Shown: in pieces, positions 14,372 to 22,805 of the stretch
Numbering within the stretch: position 1 is the first letter of the stretch
Layout: every line of letters starts with the position of its first letter
NCBI GenBank assembly: GCA_029974875.1
Contig: JARKQP010000687.1
Coordinates: forward strand, 1-23,501
Reading direction: 5' to 3'
Origin: Mobilitalea sp.
GTDB lineage: Bacteria; Bacillota_A; Clostridia; Lachnospirales; Lachnospiraceae
Length of the DNA stretch: 23,501 bases
Notes under the pieces: model-generated
The model's input: the letters and a program-made list of their open reading frames with translations, nothing else
Told to the model about the DNA's origin: nothing
Databases searched by the model: none
Program-made: the position numbers and the translations under genes

Positions 14372-15034
14372 ATGAAGCTAAAGAAGGCTATCATTTATCT
14401 GAGCAGTTTTTGTGTCCTATGTGCGTTGTTTACGGGTTGCTATTATTTAAGCTACCTCCATGCACTGAAGAACTTTAACAGCAGGGCAATCGAACAAAGT
14501 GACAAGCTCTATGCTTTGTTAGAGAATGTCAAACCGACAGCAGCACCGGAAGTCCTGGACAATGAAAGTGTGGATGTTATTGAAAACGAGATGACAATAC
14601 AGCCCACAACAAAATATACACTTGAAGTCCAGGATATGAAGACGGGTACGATACAGACCCAGGAATTAAATCCCCCCTCTTATTTAATCGGCCTTACACG
14701 TGAGGAGGTACTCACATATTTGGATAACTACATGGATGATATGCCTTTGTCAGAGTATAACAAAGGCCTGCTCTCCTATGAACTGGTTAAGTTTTCTAAT
14801 GAAGAGATTATAATAAAGAAAAGCTATAATGAGGATTTTGTCCCCTTCCGGTTCTATGTAGTAGTCAAGAACGGTTATGTTGTCGTATATAATAGTGATT
14901 TAAAGAGCGTTTACAGCTATACCCACATTGAGGCGCAGAATTTGCCTGAGGAAGACCGGATCGCGTTGATCCAGGGCATCTATGTAAACAGCCTGGACGA
15001 GTTATATGCCCTGCTGGAAAGCTATTCCAGTTAA
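14372..15034 (+). CDS. BofC-like protein with signal anchor
   Basis: A 220-residue protein with an N-terminal membrane segment (about 7-29, including a C-x-x-C-A...TGC stretch that could be read as a lipobox at C23), a linker rich in acidic residues, and a C-terminal domain. The C-terminal part (about 105-220) recalls the BofC C-terminal domain: GLTREEVLTYLDNYM, then FRFYVVVKNGYVVVYN, SVYSYTHIEAQNLPEEDR and GIYVNSLDELYALLESYSS. BofC in Bacillus lies in the intermembrane space of the forespore and restrains sigma-K activation. Many clostridial relatives carry this domain without a known partner, so the role is uncertain. ATG 14372 has AAGGAG 9 nt upstream. Confidence 0.72.
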   Translation: MKLKKAIIYLSSFCVLCALFTGCYYLSYLHALKNFNSRAIEQSDKLYALLENVKPTAAPEVLDNESVDVIENEMTIQPTTKYTLEVQDMKTGTIQTQELNPPSYLIGLTREEVLTYLDNYMDDMPLSEYNKGLLSYELVKFSNEEIIIKKSYNEDFVPFRFYVVVKNGYVVVYNSDLKSVYSYTHIEAQNLPEEDRIALIQGIYVNSLDELYALLESYSS

Positions 15035-15095
15035 TATGACGAGGATTTTCCGCGTTCTGGCGCCGGAAGGCGTGGCAGAAGTAAAAAAGAAATCC

Positions 15096-15124
15096 TTGAA
15101 ATAATGCCTATGTTCCAATATAAT
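15096..15124 (+). promoter_or_regulatory. Sigma-A type promoter ahead of repeat copy B and the BaiN-family gene
   Basis: TTGAAA (15096-15101) and a perfect TATAAT (15119-15124) with 17-bp spacing. A 13-bp palindrome, TGGACCGGGTCCA (15161-15173), lies 36 bp downstream of the -10 and could be an operator or a small hairpin. The 313-bp gap 15035-15347 holds these sites and repeat copy B. Confidence 0.75.
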
Positions 15125-15202
15125 GAAACAAGATAAAATAATGGTCGAATTTCGTATATATGGACCGGGTCCACGCCGATATTTCATGGCACTTTATGCT
15201 AC

Positions 15203-15309
15203 ATGAAAGGAATGGACATAAGGGTGAAAGAAAAACAAACAATAAACGAAGGAAGGCCCGGATCCATGCCGGCGCTTTTATGGCATTTTGTGCAGTAAAC
15301 GGAATGGAC
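15203..15309 (+). repeat. Copy B of the dispersed small-ORF-like element, with an open 31-codon frame
   Basis: Homologous to 6962-7060. Here the frame is intact: ATG 15203 to TAA 15298 encodes 31 residues ending GRPGSMPALLWHFVQ. The first codons (MKGMD) are shared with copy A. No Shine-Dalgarno precedes the ATG, so translation is uncertain. The element sits 38 nt before the start of the next gene, in the same relation to a + strand gene as copy A to ybeY. Third-position differences between the copies hint at a coding past. I do not know a family name. Confidence 0.6.
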
Positions 15310-15347
15310 ATGAACATGAAAAAGGTTTAGTCATGGGAGGCTATCAA

Positions 15348-16643
15348 GTGGAGTACGATGTAATTATCATTGGAGCGGGGGCGTCCGGCTTAACAGCTGC
15401 AATAGCGGCTGCCAGGCAGGGCAGCTCCGTTCTGGTGATTGAACAGAAGGACAAGGCTGGTAAAAAAATATTGGCGACCGGGAATGGAAAATGTAATTTT
15501 ACAAACAGGCTCCAGACACCGGAATGCTATCGATCTGATGACAGTGCATTTGCTATGAAGGTGCTGTCTCATTTTGATGTAGCGAGAACCTTAGCCTTTT
15601 TTGAAGAGCTCGGAATTTATCCCAAGGAGCGGGATGGCTATTATTATCCCAATTCAGAGCAGGCTTCCAGTATCGTGTCAGTGCTTCTGCTGGAATGTGA
15701 ACGGCTAAAGGTCCGGATTCATTATAACGAGGCCGTGGTTAAGATAGGGAAAATGGATTTGGTACATAGGGGAGTAAAGCCGGGTTTTACAGTATGGACG
15801 GAAGTAAAGCCGGATGCTGCGGATAAAGGGAATACAGAAAAAAGAAACCTCCAAAAGAACTATGCTTCAAAGAATCTAATTCTCGCTACAGGTGGATGTG
15901 CATCACCAAACCTGGGATCAGACGGGAAGGGTTATCAGCTTGCAAAGGCCTTTGGCCATACCGTCATCAAGCCCTTACCGGCTCTGGTACAATTAAAATC
16001 CCCGGAAAAATACTGTAAGACAATATCGGGTGTAAGGTTAATTGCCCATGTTGAGGCATATTCAGGCAGCCGTTTGCTTGCAAAAGAAGGCGGAGAGGTA
16101 TTGTTTAGTGATTATGGGATCTCTGGAATCCCCATCCTGCAGCTTAGCCGGTTTATCGCAAAGGCTTTGGACAAAGGGGAACAGGTGCAGCTGAGGTTGG
16201 ATCTGCTGCCGGGAATTTCAAAGGCTGGATTAAAGGAACTGCTGGACCGGAGAATCAGGCAAAATCCCGCAAAGACGACGGAAGAGATGATGATAGGCCT
16301 CTTAAACCATAAGCTGTCTTACGCGATCATAAAGGAAGCCGGCATGGATCCCTGCAAAAAAGCAGATATGATTACCAGCCAGGAAATCAATAAATTAGTG
16401 ACAAATATAAAAGAATTCCGAATGAGGATCCAGGGTACAAACTCATTCGAGCATGCGCAGGTTTGTGCCGGAGGAGTATCGACCAGTGAAATTTATGAGG
16501 ATACAATGGAATCTAAATTGATCAAAGGACTGTATCCGGTGGGAGAGCTGGTAGATGTGGACGGTACCTGTGGAGGCTATAACCTGCAGTGGGCATGGTC
16601 CAGCGGATATTTGGCCGGAACCTCCGCCGGCAGGAAACGGTAG
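15348..16643 (+). CDS. BaiN/HI0933-family NAD(P)/FAD-dependent oxidoreductase
   Basis: A 431-residue flavoprotein of the HI0933/YhiN group (the BaiN family in recent annotation). The N-terminal Rossmann motif GAGASGLTAAIAAA binds FAD; GKKILATGNGKCNFTN follows about 30 residues on, and the C-terminal end has CAGGVSTSEI and GELVDVDGTCGGYNLQWAWS, all family signatures. The substrate is unknown; one relative acts in bile-acid dehydroxylation, but that role should not be carried over without evidence. I chose GTG 15348 because GGGAGG (15335-15340) lies 7 nt upstream and the Rossmann fold begins right after. ATG 15333 is an alternative, and the frame stays open back to TTG 15288. It lies 36 bp ahead of the next flavoprotein gene. 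Confidence 0.9.
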   Translation: MEYDVIIIGAGASGLTAAIAAARQGSSVLVIEQKDKAGKKILATGNGKCNFTNRLQTPECYRSDDSAFAMKVLSHFDVARTLAFFEELGIYPKERDGYYYPNSEQASSIVSVLLLECERLKVRIHYNEAVVKIGKMDLVHRGVKPGFTVWTEVKPDAADKGNTEKRNLQKNYASKNLILATGGCASPNLGSDGKGYQLAKAFGHTVIKPLPALVQLKSPEKYCKTISGVRLIAHVEAYSGSRLLAKEGGEVLFSDYGISGIPILQLSRFIAKALDKGEQVQLRLDLLPGISKAGLKELLDRRIRQNPAKTTEEMMIGLLNHKLSYAIIKEAGMDPCKKADMITSQEINKLVTNIKEFRMRIQGTNSFEHAQVCAGGVSTSEIYEDTMESKLIKGLYPVGELVDVDGTCGGYNLQWAWSSGYLAGTSAGRKR

Positions 16644-16679
16644 AAATATTTGTGCTGCATGTGGGGAGTGGATATATAT

Positions 16680-18281
16680 ATGATTAGAATATCACAGCTG
16701 AAGCTAAGTATTAAGCATAATGAGGAAGATATTAAAAATGCTGCCGCAAAGGTACTAAAGCTTCCGGCTTCAAAAATCAAAGAATTAAATATTGTTAAAA
16801 AGTCAATCGATGCAAGAAAGAACGATGTGAAGTACATCTATACAATTGATATCCTGCTGACGGATTCCGGTCAGGAGTATGAAAAAGCAACTGTGAGTAG
16901 ATGCCGCAGTGACAATGTTTCCCTGGCCGGGAGGACCACCTACAGCTTTACACCCACTGGAAGCAAGCCGCTGGGCCTAAGACCCATCGTAGTGGGTACA
17001 GGGCCGGCCGGTTTATTTGCCGCCTGGTTACTTGCCAGCCATGGCTTCCAGCCCCTGGTGGTGGAACGTGGACTGGAGGTTCAAAAGCGTGTGGAGGCAG
17101 TGGAGCATTTTTGGACAACGAATGAGTTGAATCCCCAGTGTAATGTCCAATTTGGAGAAGGCGGAGCCGGAACCTTTTCTGATGGAAAATTAAATACCAT
17201 GGTAAAGGATGCTAACAACCGTTACCGCCTGGTTATGGAGGCCTTTGTCAGGTTCGGGGCACCCCCGGAGATCCTATATCTGCACAAACCCCATATCGGT
17301 ACGGATAAATTAAGGCTTGTAGTGGAGCAAATGAGAAAGGAAATCCTGCGCTTAGGCGGGGAAGTCCGTTTTGGGACGGTACTTTCAGACCTGGTTGTGG
17401 AAGCTGGCCGGTTGGTTGCAGTGGAGCTGAACCACCGGGAAAGGGTACCCTGTGAGGTGCTGGTGCCTGCCATCGGACACAGTGCCCGGGATACCTTTGA
17501 AATGTTCTTAAAAAGAGGCTTAAGCCTGACGCCGAAGGCCTTTGCCATAGGGCTCCGGATCGAGCATAAGCAAAGCACCATTAGCCGTTCCCAATATGGT
17601 GAGGCTTATTCCCAGCTCCCTGCGGCAGATTATAAGCTGACCCACCAGACCCAGTCAGGGCGTGGGGTATATTCCTTCTGTATGTGTCCGGGAGGCTTTG
17701 TGGTGAATGCCTCCTCGGAGCCGGGACACCTTGCAGTCAATGGGATGAGTAATTTTAAGAGGGATGAAGAGAATGCCAACAGCGCCATTGTAGTAACTGT
17801 CCAGCCGGAGGATTTTGGCAGCAATGATGTCCTGTCTGGTGTGGCCTTCCAGAGGAAATCGGACAGGGAGGCTTACGCCGCTGGAAAAGGGCTTATACCT
17901 GTACAGCTATTTGGCGATTTACTAAAGGATAAAGCAAGCACTACCTTGGGACGTGTGACTCCAAACCTAAAGGGGAATTACACCTTAACTAATCTGGACG
18001 GCTGCCTGCCGGGTGAGGTAATGCAGGCAATGAAAGAGGGGATTTTAGCCTTTGACCGTAAGATTAAGGGCTTTGCGGATGAGGAAGCCGTTCTATCAGG
18101 CGTGGAAAGCCGGACCTCTTCACCAGTGCGCATCAGCCGCCATGAGGATTATGTAAGCAACATTAAGGGAATCTACCCCTGCGGTGAAGGTGCCGGTTAT
18201 GCAGGAGGAATTACCTCCGCAGCCATTGACGGGATCAAGGTATTTGAAGCTGTTGCAAATTACTATAAACCGAATTATTAA
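16680..18281 (+). CDS. COG2509-type FAD-dependent oxidoreductase
   Basis: A 533-residue flavoprotein of the family annotated as uncharacterised FAD-dependent dehydrogenase. An N-terminal alpha-beta domain (about 1-90, MIRISQLKL, KELNIVKKSIDARK) precedes the FAD Rossmann motif GTGPAGLFAAWLLA at about 106-119. GGAGTFSDGKLNT and the C-terminal PCGEGAGYAGGITSAAIDG are typical. Length fits the family. The reaction is not established. ATG 16680 has GGGGAG at 16663-16668 (11-nt spacing); the longer frame back to TTG 16650 adds no conserved sequence. It is unrelated to the preceding flavoprotein except for the FAD fold, so this is not a simple duplication. Its last codons run into the 17-bp repeat array. 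Confidence 0.9.
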   Translation: MIRISQLKLSIKHNEEDIKNAAAKVLKLPASKIKELNIVKKSIDARKNDVKYIYTIDILLTDSGQEYEKATVSRCRSDNVSLAGRTTYSFTPTGSKPLGLRPIVVGTGPAGLFAAWLLASHGFQPLVVERGLEVQKRVEAVEHFWTTNELNPQCNVQFGEGGAGTFSDGKLNTMVKDANNRYRLVMEAFVRFGAPPEILYLHKPHIGTDKLRLVVEQMRKEILRLGGEVRFGTVLSDLVVEAGRLVAVELNHRERVPCEVLVPAIGHSARDTFEMFLKRGLSLTPKAFAIGLRIEHKQSTISRSQYGEAYSQLPAADYKLTHQTQSGRGVYSFCMCPGGFVVNASSEPGHLAVNGMSNFKRDEENANSAIVVTVQPEDFGSNDVLSGVAFQRKSDREAYAAGKGLIPVQLFGDLLKDKASTTLGRVTPNLKGNYTLTNLDGCLPGEVMQAMKEGILAFDRKIKGFADEEAVLSGVESRTSSPVRISRHEDYVSNIKGIYPCGEGAGYAGGITSAAIDGIKVFEAVANYYKPNY

Positions 18282-18382
18282 AATATAGAGCTATCGGAAT
18301 ACTAGAGCTATCAAATACTAGAATTATTAAAATACTAGAAGCATCAAAATACTGGTACTATCAAATTACCAGAATTATTAAA
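18281..18382 (+). repeat. 17-bp tandem repeat array, six units, in the proB leader
   Basis: Six consecutive 17-nt units (18281-18297, 18298-18314, 18315-18331, 18332-18348, 18349-18365, 18366-18382), with a consensus near ATACTAGAATTATCAAA. The array begins at the last base of the preceding stop codon and ends 10 bp before the GGAGG of proB. The end of the preceding coding region (GAATTATTAAA at 18272-18282) resembles the unit, which suggests the array grew from it. All units are AT-rich; none makes a convincing hairpin alone. Confidence 0.85.
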
Positions 18383-18405
18383 TTACTATTGGAGGAAGCC
18401 ATTGT

Positions 18406-19263
18406 ATGAATTATAGAGCAGAGTTAAAGAATAAGAAGAGGATTGTTGTTAAGATCGGTTCCTCATCCCTGACACACCAGGAAACAGGCAGCTTAAATCT
18501 TGAGAAGATGGAGCGGCTGGTCCGTATCCTGACTGACCTGAGAAACCAGGGAAAGGATGTGGTTCTGGTTAGCTCCGGTGCGATAGCGGTAGGAAGAAAG
18601 GCTTTAGGAATCTTAGAGCGTCCCAAGGAGCGTGCACTGAAGCAGGCCTGTGCAGCGGTAGGGCAGGCAAGCCTGATGATGGTCTATCAGAAGCTATTTG
18701 CAGAGTATAACCAGGCAATGGCACAGATACTTCTCACAAAATATACAATGATCAATGATGTCAGCCGCGATAATGCGAGAAACACCTTCCAGGAGCTGTT
18801 CCGCATGGGGGTAATTCCCATTGTAAATGAAAATGATACGGTTTCCACGGAGGAGCTGGACCTGGACTTTGGTGATAATGATACCTTGTCCGCAATTGTT
18901 ACTGCACTGGTAGGAGCAGATTTATTAATCCTGTTATCCGACATCGACGGCCTATTTACGGATGATCCCCATATGAACTCGGAGGCAAAGTTGATCCCTT
19001 GCGTGACAGAGATTACCGAGGAGCTGAATGCAATGGCAAAGGACTCTGCCAGCAGTGTGGGAACAGGGGGAATGGCAACCAAAGTATCTGCGGCAAGGCT
19101 GGCAACGGCCTCCGGTGCGGATATGGTCATTACAAATGGTGAGAGTGTAAGGAACATCTCTTATATCATGGGTGGCAAAGAGGTTGGCACCTTATTCGTA
19201 TCAAACAAAGCAGAGAACTTTAATATCATGGAGTATATCAGCTCCAAGCAATATCAAAAATAA
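18406..19263 (+). CDS. proB: Glutamate 5-kinase, short form without PUA domain
   Basis: A 285-residue glutamate 5-kinase, which phosphorylates glutamate with ATP as the first step of proline synthesis. Amino acid kinase motifs are clear: VVKIGSSSL near residue 13, VSSGAIAVG, IVNENDTVS, DNDTLSA, LLSDIDGLF and VGTGGMATKVSAA. The C-terminal PUA domain of E. coli ProB (367 residues) is absent, as in many clostridial forms. The start follows TTGGAGGAAGCC. proA, usually adjacent, comes two genes later. The proline-feedback site lies in the kinase domain of this family, so end-product control is possible but not shown here. Confidence 0.95.
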   Translation: MNYRAELKNKKRIVVKIGSSSLTHQETGSLNLEKMERLVRILTDLRNQGKDVVLVSSGAIAVGRKALGILERPKERALKQACAAVGQASLMMVYQKLFAEYNQAMAQILLTKYTMINDVSRDNARNTFQELFRMGVIPIVNENDTVSTEELDLDFGDNDTLSAIVTALVGADLLILLSDIDGLFTDDPHMNSEAKLIPCVTEITEELNAMAKDSASSVGTGGMATKVSAARLATASGADMVITNGESVRNISYIMGGKEVGTLFVSNKAENFNIMEYISSKQYQK

Positions 19264-19340
19264 CTGGCGTACTGTCTCACCCATAATTAGACTAAGAGCA
19301 GTGTTAGCCTAAAGATAAATGAAGATACAAGGAGGAATTC

Positions 19341-19553
19341 ATGGACGAACAGCGAATTGCAAGAATTAATGAATTATATCATAAATCCCAAGCGGAGGGC
19401 TTGACGGAGCAGGAGAAAGAAGAGCAGGCAAAGCTCCGGAAAGAGTATGTGGCTGCCATACGCGGCAATTTAAGGGGAACCTTGGAGAATGTGTCCTTTG
19501 TTGACCCGGATGGATCTGTTACAAAGGCAGCGGATTTGAAAAAACGGAAATAG
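19341..19553 (+). CDS. DUF896 (YnzC-like) small protein
   Basis: A 70-residue protein of the DUF896 family, known in Bacillus as YnzC, a short helical-hairpin cytoplasmic protein. Family sequence is clear: ARINELYHKSQAEGLTEQEK, then QAKLRKEYVAAIRGNLRGTL and the C-terminal DPDGS. Function is not firmly established. The start is preceded by AAGGAGGAATTC. It sits 77 bp after proB and 148 bp before the cyclo-ligase gene; both gaps hold nothing I can name. Confidence 0.92.
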   Translation: MDEQRIARINELYHKSQAEGLTEQEKEEQAKLRKEYVAAIRGNLRGTLENVSFVDPDGSVTKAADLKKRK

Positions 19554-19701
19554 ATCAGTTGAAAATAGCCGGCAGGGCAAGAAGTTAATTATATTTTAAT
19601 GAATTTATTAGAAAAAATATCTTTCAATTCATCCTAATCTATAGTAACCTAAAGCAAACATGCGGCTTAAGTAAGGGATTAAAAAATCAAAGGAACACTT
19701 T

Positions 19702-20289
19702 ATGACAAAAGGCGAGATACGTATTAATCAAAAAAATATAAGAAGCCAGCTAGATGAGGTGCAAAGGGAGCTCTTTGATGAGAGGATATTCCATCAACTG
19801 GTGGAGACGGAATGGTATCTGGAATGTAAGCGTATATTTACCTATGTTTCCTTCCAATCAGAGGTGGATACGGTCAGAATCATTAAGCAGGCTCTTATGG
19901 ATGGCAAGCAAGTGTATATACCGAGAGTGGAAGCCCATGGAATGGAGTTTTATGAAATCAAGGGTCTGGAAGGTCTGGAGCGGAGCGCCTATGGCATCCT
20001 GGAACCAGCGAAAGGGCAGGAAAACAGGTTCACCGGAAAGGCCTTTCAAAAAGTCCGGAAGGAAAACCTGATGCTTCTTCCCGGTTTAGCCTTTGATCCG
20101 TCCGGCAACCGAATTGGCTATGGAGCCGGTTATTATGATAAGTACTTGTTGTTGTACGGTGAAGATACGTTCAATAAAATAGCGCTGGCCTATGATTTTC
20201 AGGTTATGGATGGGATACCGGCAGAGGAGTTTGACATCCGTGCAGATGCAATTATAACGCCGGTAAAGCTCTACCAGTGTAATCAATAG
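19702..20289 (+). CDS. 5-formyltetrahydrofolate cyclo-ligase
   Basis: A 195-residue enzyme that converts 5-formyl-THF to 5,10-methenyl-THF with ATP, returning a stored folate form to one-carbon metabolism. The most diagnostic stretch is GLAFDPSGNRIGYGAGYYDK (about 131-150), the conserved substrate and nucleotide site. The N-terminal part (KGEIRINQKNIRSQLDEVQ) and the central YIPRVEAHGMEFYEI also fit, as does the length. The start ATG has AAAGGAA upstream. It lies between ynzC and proA, with no obvious metabolic link to proline. Confidence 0.93.
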   Translation: MTKGEIRINQKNIRSQLDEVQRELFDERIFHQLVETEWYLECKRIFTYVSFQSEVDTVRIIKQALMDGKQVYIPRVEAHGMEFYEIKGLEGLERSAYGILEPAKGQENRFTGKAFQKVRKENLMLLPGLAFDPSGNRIGYGAGYYDKYLLLYGEDTFNKIALAYDFQVMDGIPAEEFDIRADAIITPVKLYQCNQ

Positions 20290-20356
20290 CAGTACTAATT
20301 GCAGCAATATTCATTCCAATGAATTATACCAGTGATATTATAGTAATAACATTATA

Positions 20357-20372
20357 GCAATAACGTTATTGC
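20357..20372. repeat. Perfect 16-bp palindrome in the gap before proA
   Basis: GCAATAACGTTATTGC is fully self-complementary with no loop, more like an operator half-site pair than an RNA hairpin. Nearby, ATTCATT (20309-20315) and AATGAAT (20318-20324) form another short inverted repeat. The rest of the 261-bp gap is AT-rich with two TATAAT hexamers (20427-20432, 20435-20440) lacking a good -35. I see no T-box or riboswitch consensus. Confidence 0.45.
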
Positions 20373-20550
20373 AATGCTATTAACAAGAATAATATTAATA
20401 ATGATACCATTAAATTAAGTTCCCGATATAATAGTATAATAAAAAACAAATAGCATAAAGCATAACAGCAACACTTTTGCAAGCCAACTACAGCAATCGG
20501 TACAGGAAATTACGAGGATGCTTTAAGAATAAGGATAGGAGGAAAGAGAT

Positions 20551-21798
20551 ATGAATTATTTGGAGCAATTAGGAACAAAGGCCAAAAAAGCGGCTACCGC
20601 TTTAAACCTCATGCTGCAGGATGATAAGAACCGCGCTTTAAAGGAATGTGCAAATTCCCTTATGGAAGCCCAAACGGAGATTTTAGCAGCCAATGGGGCG
20701 GATGTGGACGCTGCAATAAATAACGGGGTCAAAAGCTCTTTGATTGACCGCCTCAGATTAACCCCGGACCGTCTTCAGGGAATGGCGGACGGACTTCTCC
20801 AGATCTGTGCTTTACCGGATCCAATCGGGGAGGTTCTGAATATGACGGTACGTCCAAACGGCCTGACTATCGGTAAAAAGGTGGTTCCTATGGGTGTTAT
20901 CGGGATTATCTATGAATCACGTCCCAATGTTACGGCAGATGCTTTCGGTTTATGCTTTAAAGCCGGCAATGCCGTTATCCTCCGCGGCGGCAGTGATGCA
21001 ATTAATTCTAACAAAGCGATTGTCAGCGCCTTAAGACAGGGTCTGCGCAGGGCCGGCTGCAATGAGGATGCATTACAGCTAATCGAGGATATCTCAAGGG
21101 AGGTTGCAAGGGATTTTATGAGGCTGAATGCCTACGTTGACCTGCTGATCCCCCGGGGCGGTGCAGGACTGATAAAAACAGTGGTTGAGAACAGCACGAT
21201 CCCAGTGATCGAGACGGGAACCGGTAACTGCCATGTGTACGTGGATGAGCACGCTGACTTTGATATGGCTTTGGACATTATCGACAATGCAAAGACACAG
21301 CGCCTGGGAGTTTGCAATACCTGCGAATCCTTAGTGGTGCATGAAAAGGTAAGCAAGGAATTCCTGCCAAAGCTATATGAAAGACTCCATGCCAAGGAGG
21401 TCGAGATCCGGGCAGATGAAAGAGCCCTAAGTCTTTGCGACGGCTTTGTACCCGCAGAGGAAGAGGATTATGGGACCGAATATCTGGATAAAATCATTTC
21501 CTTAAAGGTTGTGGATAGTATAGAGGAAGCAATTGACCACATTAACCATTACAGCACAAAGCATTCAGAAGCGATTATCACAAAGGACTATGACCGCGCC
21601 ATGAAATTCTTAAATGAAATTGATTCGGCAGCAGTTTACGTAAATGCCTCCACCCGGTTTACGGACGGTAATGAGTTCGGCTTTGGCGCAGAGATCGGTA
21701 TCAGCACCCAAAAGCTCCACGCGAGAGGTCCAATGGGGCTGAAGGAACTGACTACAACGAAATATATTATCTTTGGCAACGGACAGATCAGAAAATAG
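20551..21798 (+). CDS. proA: Gamma-glutamyl phosphate reductase
   Basis: A 415-residue enzyme that reduces glutamyl-5-phosphate with NADPH to glutamate semialdehyde, the second step of proline synthesis. The catalytic cysteine is C255 in [47 protein letters not shown] and [20 protein letters not shown] are strong family signatures, and the length is standard. ATG 20551 has AGGAGGAAAG upstream. It is separated from proB by ynzC and the cyclo-ligase gene and may have its own promoter in the AT-rich gap before it. Confidence 0.97.
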   Translation: MNYLEQLGTKAKKAATALNLMLQDDKNRALKECANSLMEAQTEILAANGADVDAAINNGVKSSLIDRLRLTPDRLQGMADGLLQICALPDPIGEVLNMTVRPNGLTIGKKVVPMGVIGIIYESRPNVTADAFGLCFKAGNAVILRGGSDAINSNKAIVSALRQGLRRAGCNEDALQLIEDISREVARDFMRLNAYVDLLIPRGGAGLIKTVVENSTIPVIETGTGNCHVYVDEHADFDMALDIIDNAKTQRLGVCNTCESLVVHEKVSKEFLPKLYERLHAKEVEIRADERALSLCDGFVPAEEEDYGTEYLDKIISLKVVDSIEEAIDHINHYSTKHSEAIITKDYDRAMKFLNEIDSAAVYVNASTRFTDGNEFGFGAEIGISTQKLHARGPMGLKELTTTKYIIFGNGQIRK

Positions 21799-21833
21799 CA
21801 GGTTGGTTTAAAAAGAAAGAATGGAGGTTATGA

Positions 21834-22805
21834 ATGGAAGAGAAAAAGATTTATGATTTCCCACCGAAGAAAAACTTTGGCAGCTACATGAATAAGTTTG
21901 GGAGATTCATTATTTTGGGAATTATTATTGTCGTTATAGCGATCTTTGCACTGGATTCCGTCTATACGATTAAGGAGCAGGAGCAGGCGGTAATTACTAC
22001 CTTTGGAAAGGCGCAGACAGTAAACACGGCAGGTTTACATATGAAGCTGCCGATCATCCAGAGGGTCCAGAAGGTAGACACAACCACCCATGGTTTTTCC
22101 ATCGGCTATAACCAGGAAACGGGTGAAAGCGTAGATGTAGAATCCATGATGATCACAAATGATTTCAATTTTGTAAGTGTGGATTTCTTTGTTGAATATA
22201 AGGTTTCAGATCCGATCAAGTTTCTTTATGCCTCCTCTGCCCCGGAAAACATATTGAAGAATATTGCGCAGAGCAGTATCCGTATGACGGTGGGCAGTTA
22301 TGATGTGGACAGCGTGATTACAACCGGGAAATTTGAAATACAGTCTAAAATTAAGGATTCCATTTTACAGAAGCTGGAGGGACAGGATATCGGCATCCAG
22401 TTAGTTAATATTACAATCCAGGATGCGGAGCCGCCGACTGCCCAGGTCATGGAAGCCTTTAAATCTGTAGAAACTGCCAAGCAGGCAGCAGATACAGCGA
22501 TAAATAATGCAAATAAATATCAAAACGAACAGCTTCCAAAGGCGGATGCAGAGGTGGATAAGATTTTGCAGGAAGCCCAATCGCAAAAGGCGGAGCGCGT
22601 CAACGAAGCAAATGGTGAGGTAGCAAAATTCAATAAGATGTACCAGGAATACATCAAATATCCATTGATTACAAAAAAGAGAATGTTTTACGAGACCATG
22701 GAGGATATATTACCGTCACTGAAGGTAGTCATAGAAAGCAAGGACTCTAACATCCAGCAGATTTTGCCGCTGGATAGGATCGTAGAAGGAGGGACAGCAG
22801 AATGA
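21834..22805 (+). CDS. hflK: FtsH protease activity modulator HflK
   Basis: A 323-residue SPFH/band-7 protein. One membrane helix at about 25-45 anchors it, followed by YTIKEQEQAVITTFGKAQTV, the SPFH domain, and a long alpha-helical coiled-coil region rich in A, E, K and Q (about 210-280, including ADAEVDKILQEAQSQKAERV). HflK assembles with HflC into a large ring-like membrane complex that controls FtsH; in E. coli the bulk of it is periplasmic. The glycine-rich N-terminal region seen in proteobacterial HflK is lacking, as expected for a Firmicute. ATG 21834 follows AATGGAGGTTATGA. The stop overlaps the hflC start (ATGA). Confidence 0.92.
   Translation: MEEKKIYDFPPKKNFGSYMNKFGRFIILGIIIVVIAIFALDSVYTIKEQEQAVITTFGKAQTVNTAGLHMKLPIIQRVQKVDTTTHGFSIGYNQETGESVDVESMMITNDFNFVSVDFFVEYKVSDPIKFLYASSAPENILKNIAQSSIRMTVGSYDVDSVITTGKFEIQSKIKDSILQKLEGQDIGIQLVNITIQDAEPPTAQVMEAFKSVETAKQAADTAINNANKYQNEQLPKADAEVDKILQEAQSQKAERVNEANGEVAKFNKMYQEYIKYPLITKKRMFYETMEDILPSLKVVIESKDSNIQQILPLDRIVEGGTAE

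Noticed and set aside
15036..15104. 22-codon open frame just after the BofC-like gene
   Set aside because: No ribosome binding site other than coupling to the preceding stop, no recognisable family, and it overlaps the -35 of a promoter.
18281..18382. CRISPR-like array
   Set aside because: Units are 17 bp and directly contiguous without spacers; it is a simple tandem repeat.
18687..19157. 156-residue open frame on the minus strand inside proB
   Set aside because: Antisense shadow of the well-supported proB; serine- and threonine-rich with no family features.
19754..20071. 105-residue open frame in +2 over the cyclo-ligase gene
   Set aside because: Overlaps a clear enzyme gene; W-, R- and S-rich composition is typical of an out-of-frame shadow.
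20290..20550. T-box or other riboswitch ahead of proA
   Set aside because: No T-box sequence (GGTGGNACC-like) and no terminator hairpin with T tract is visible.
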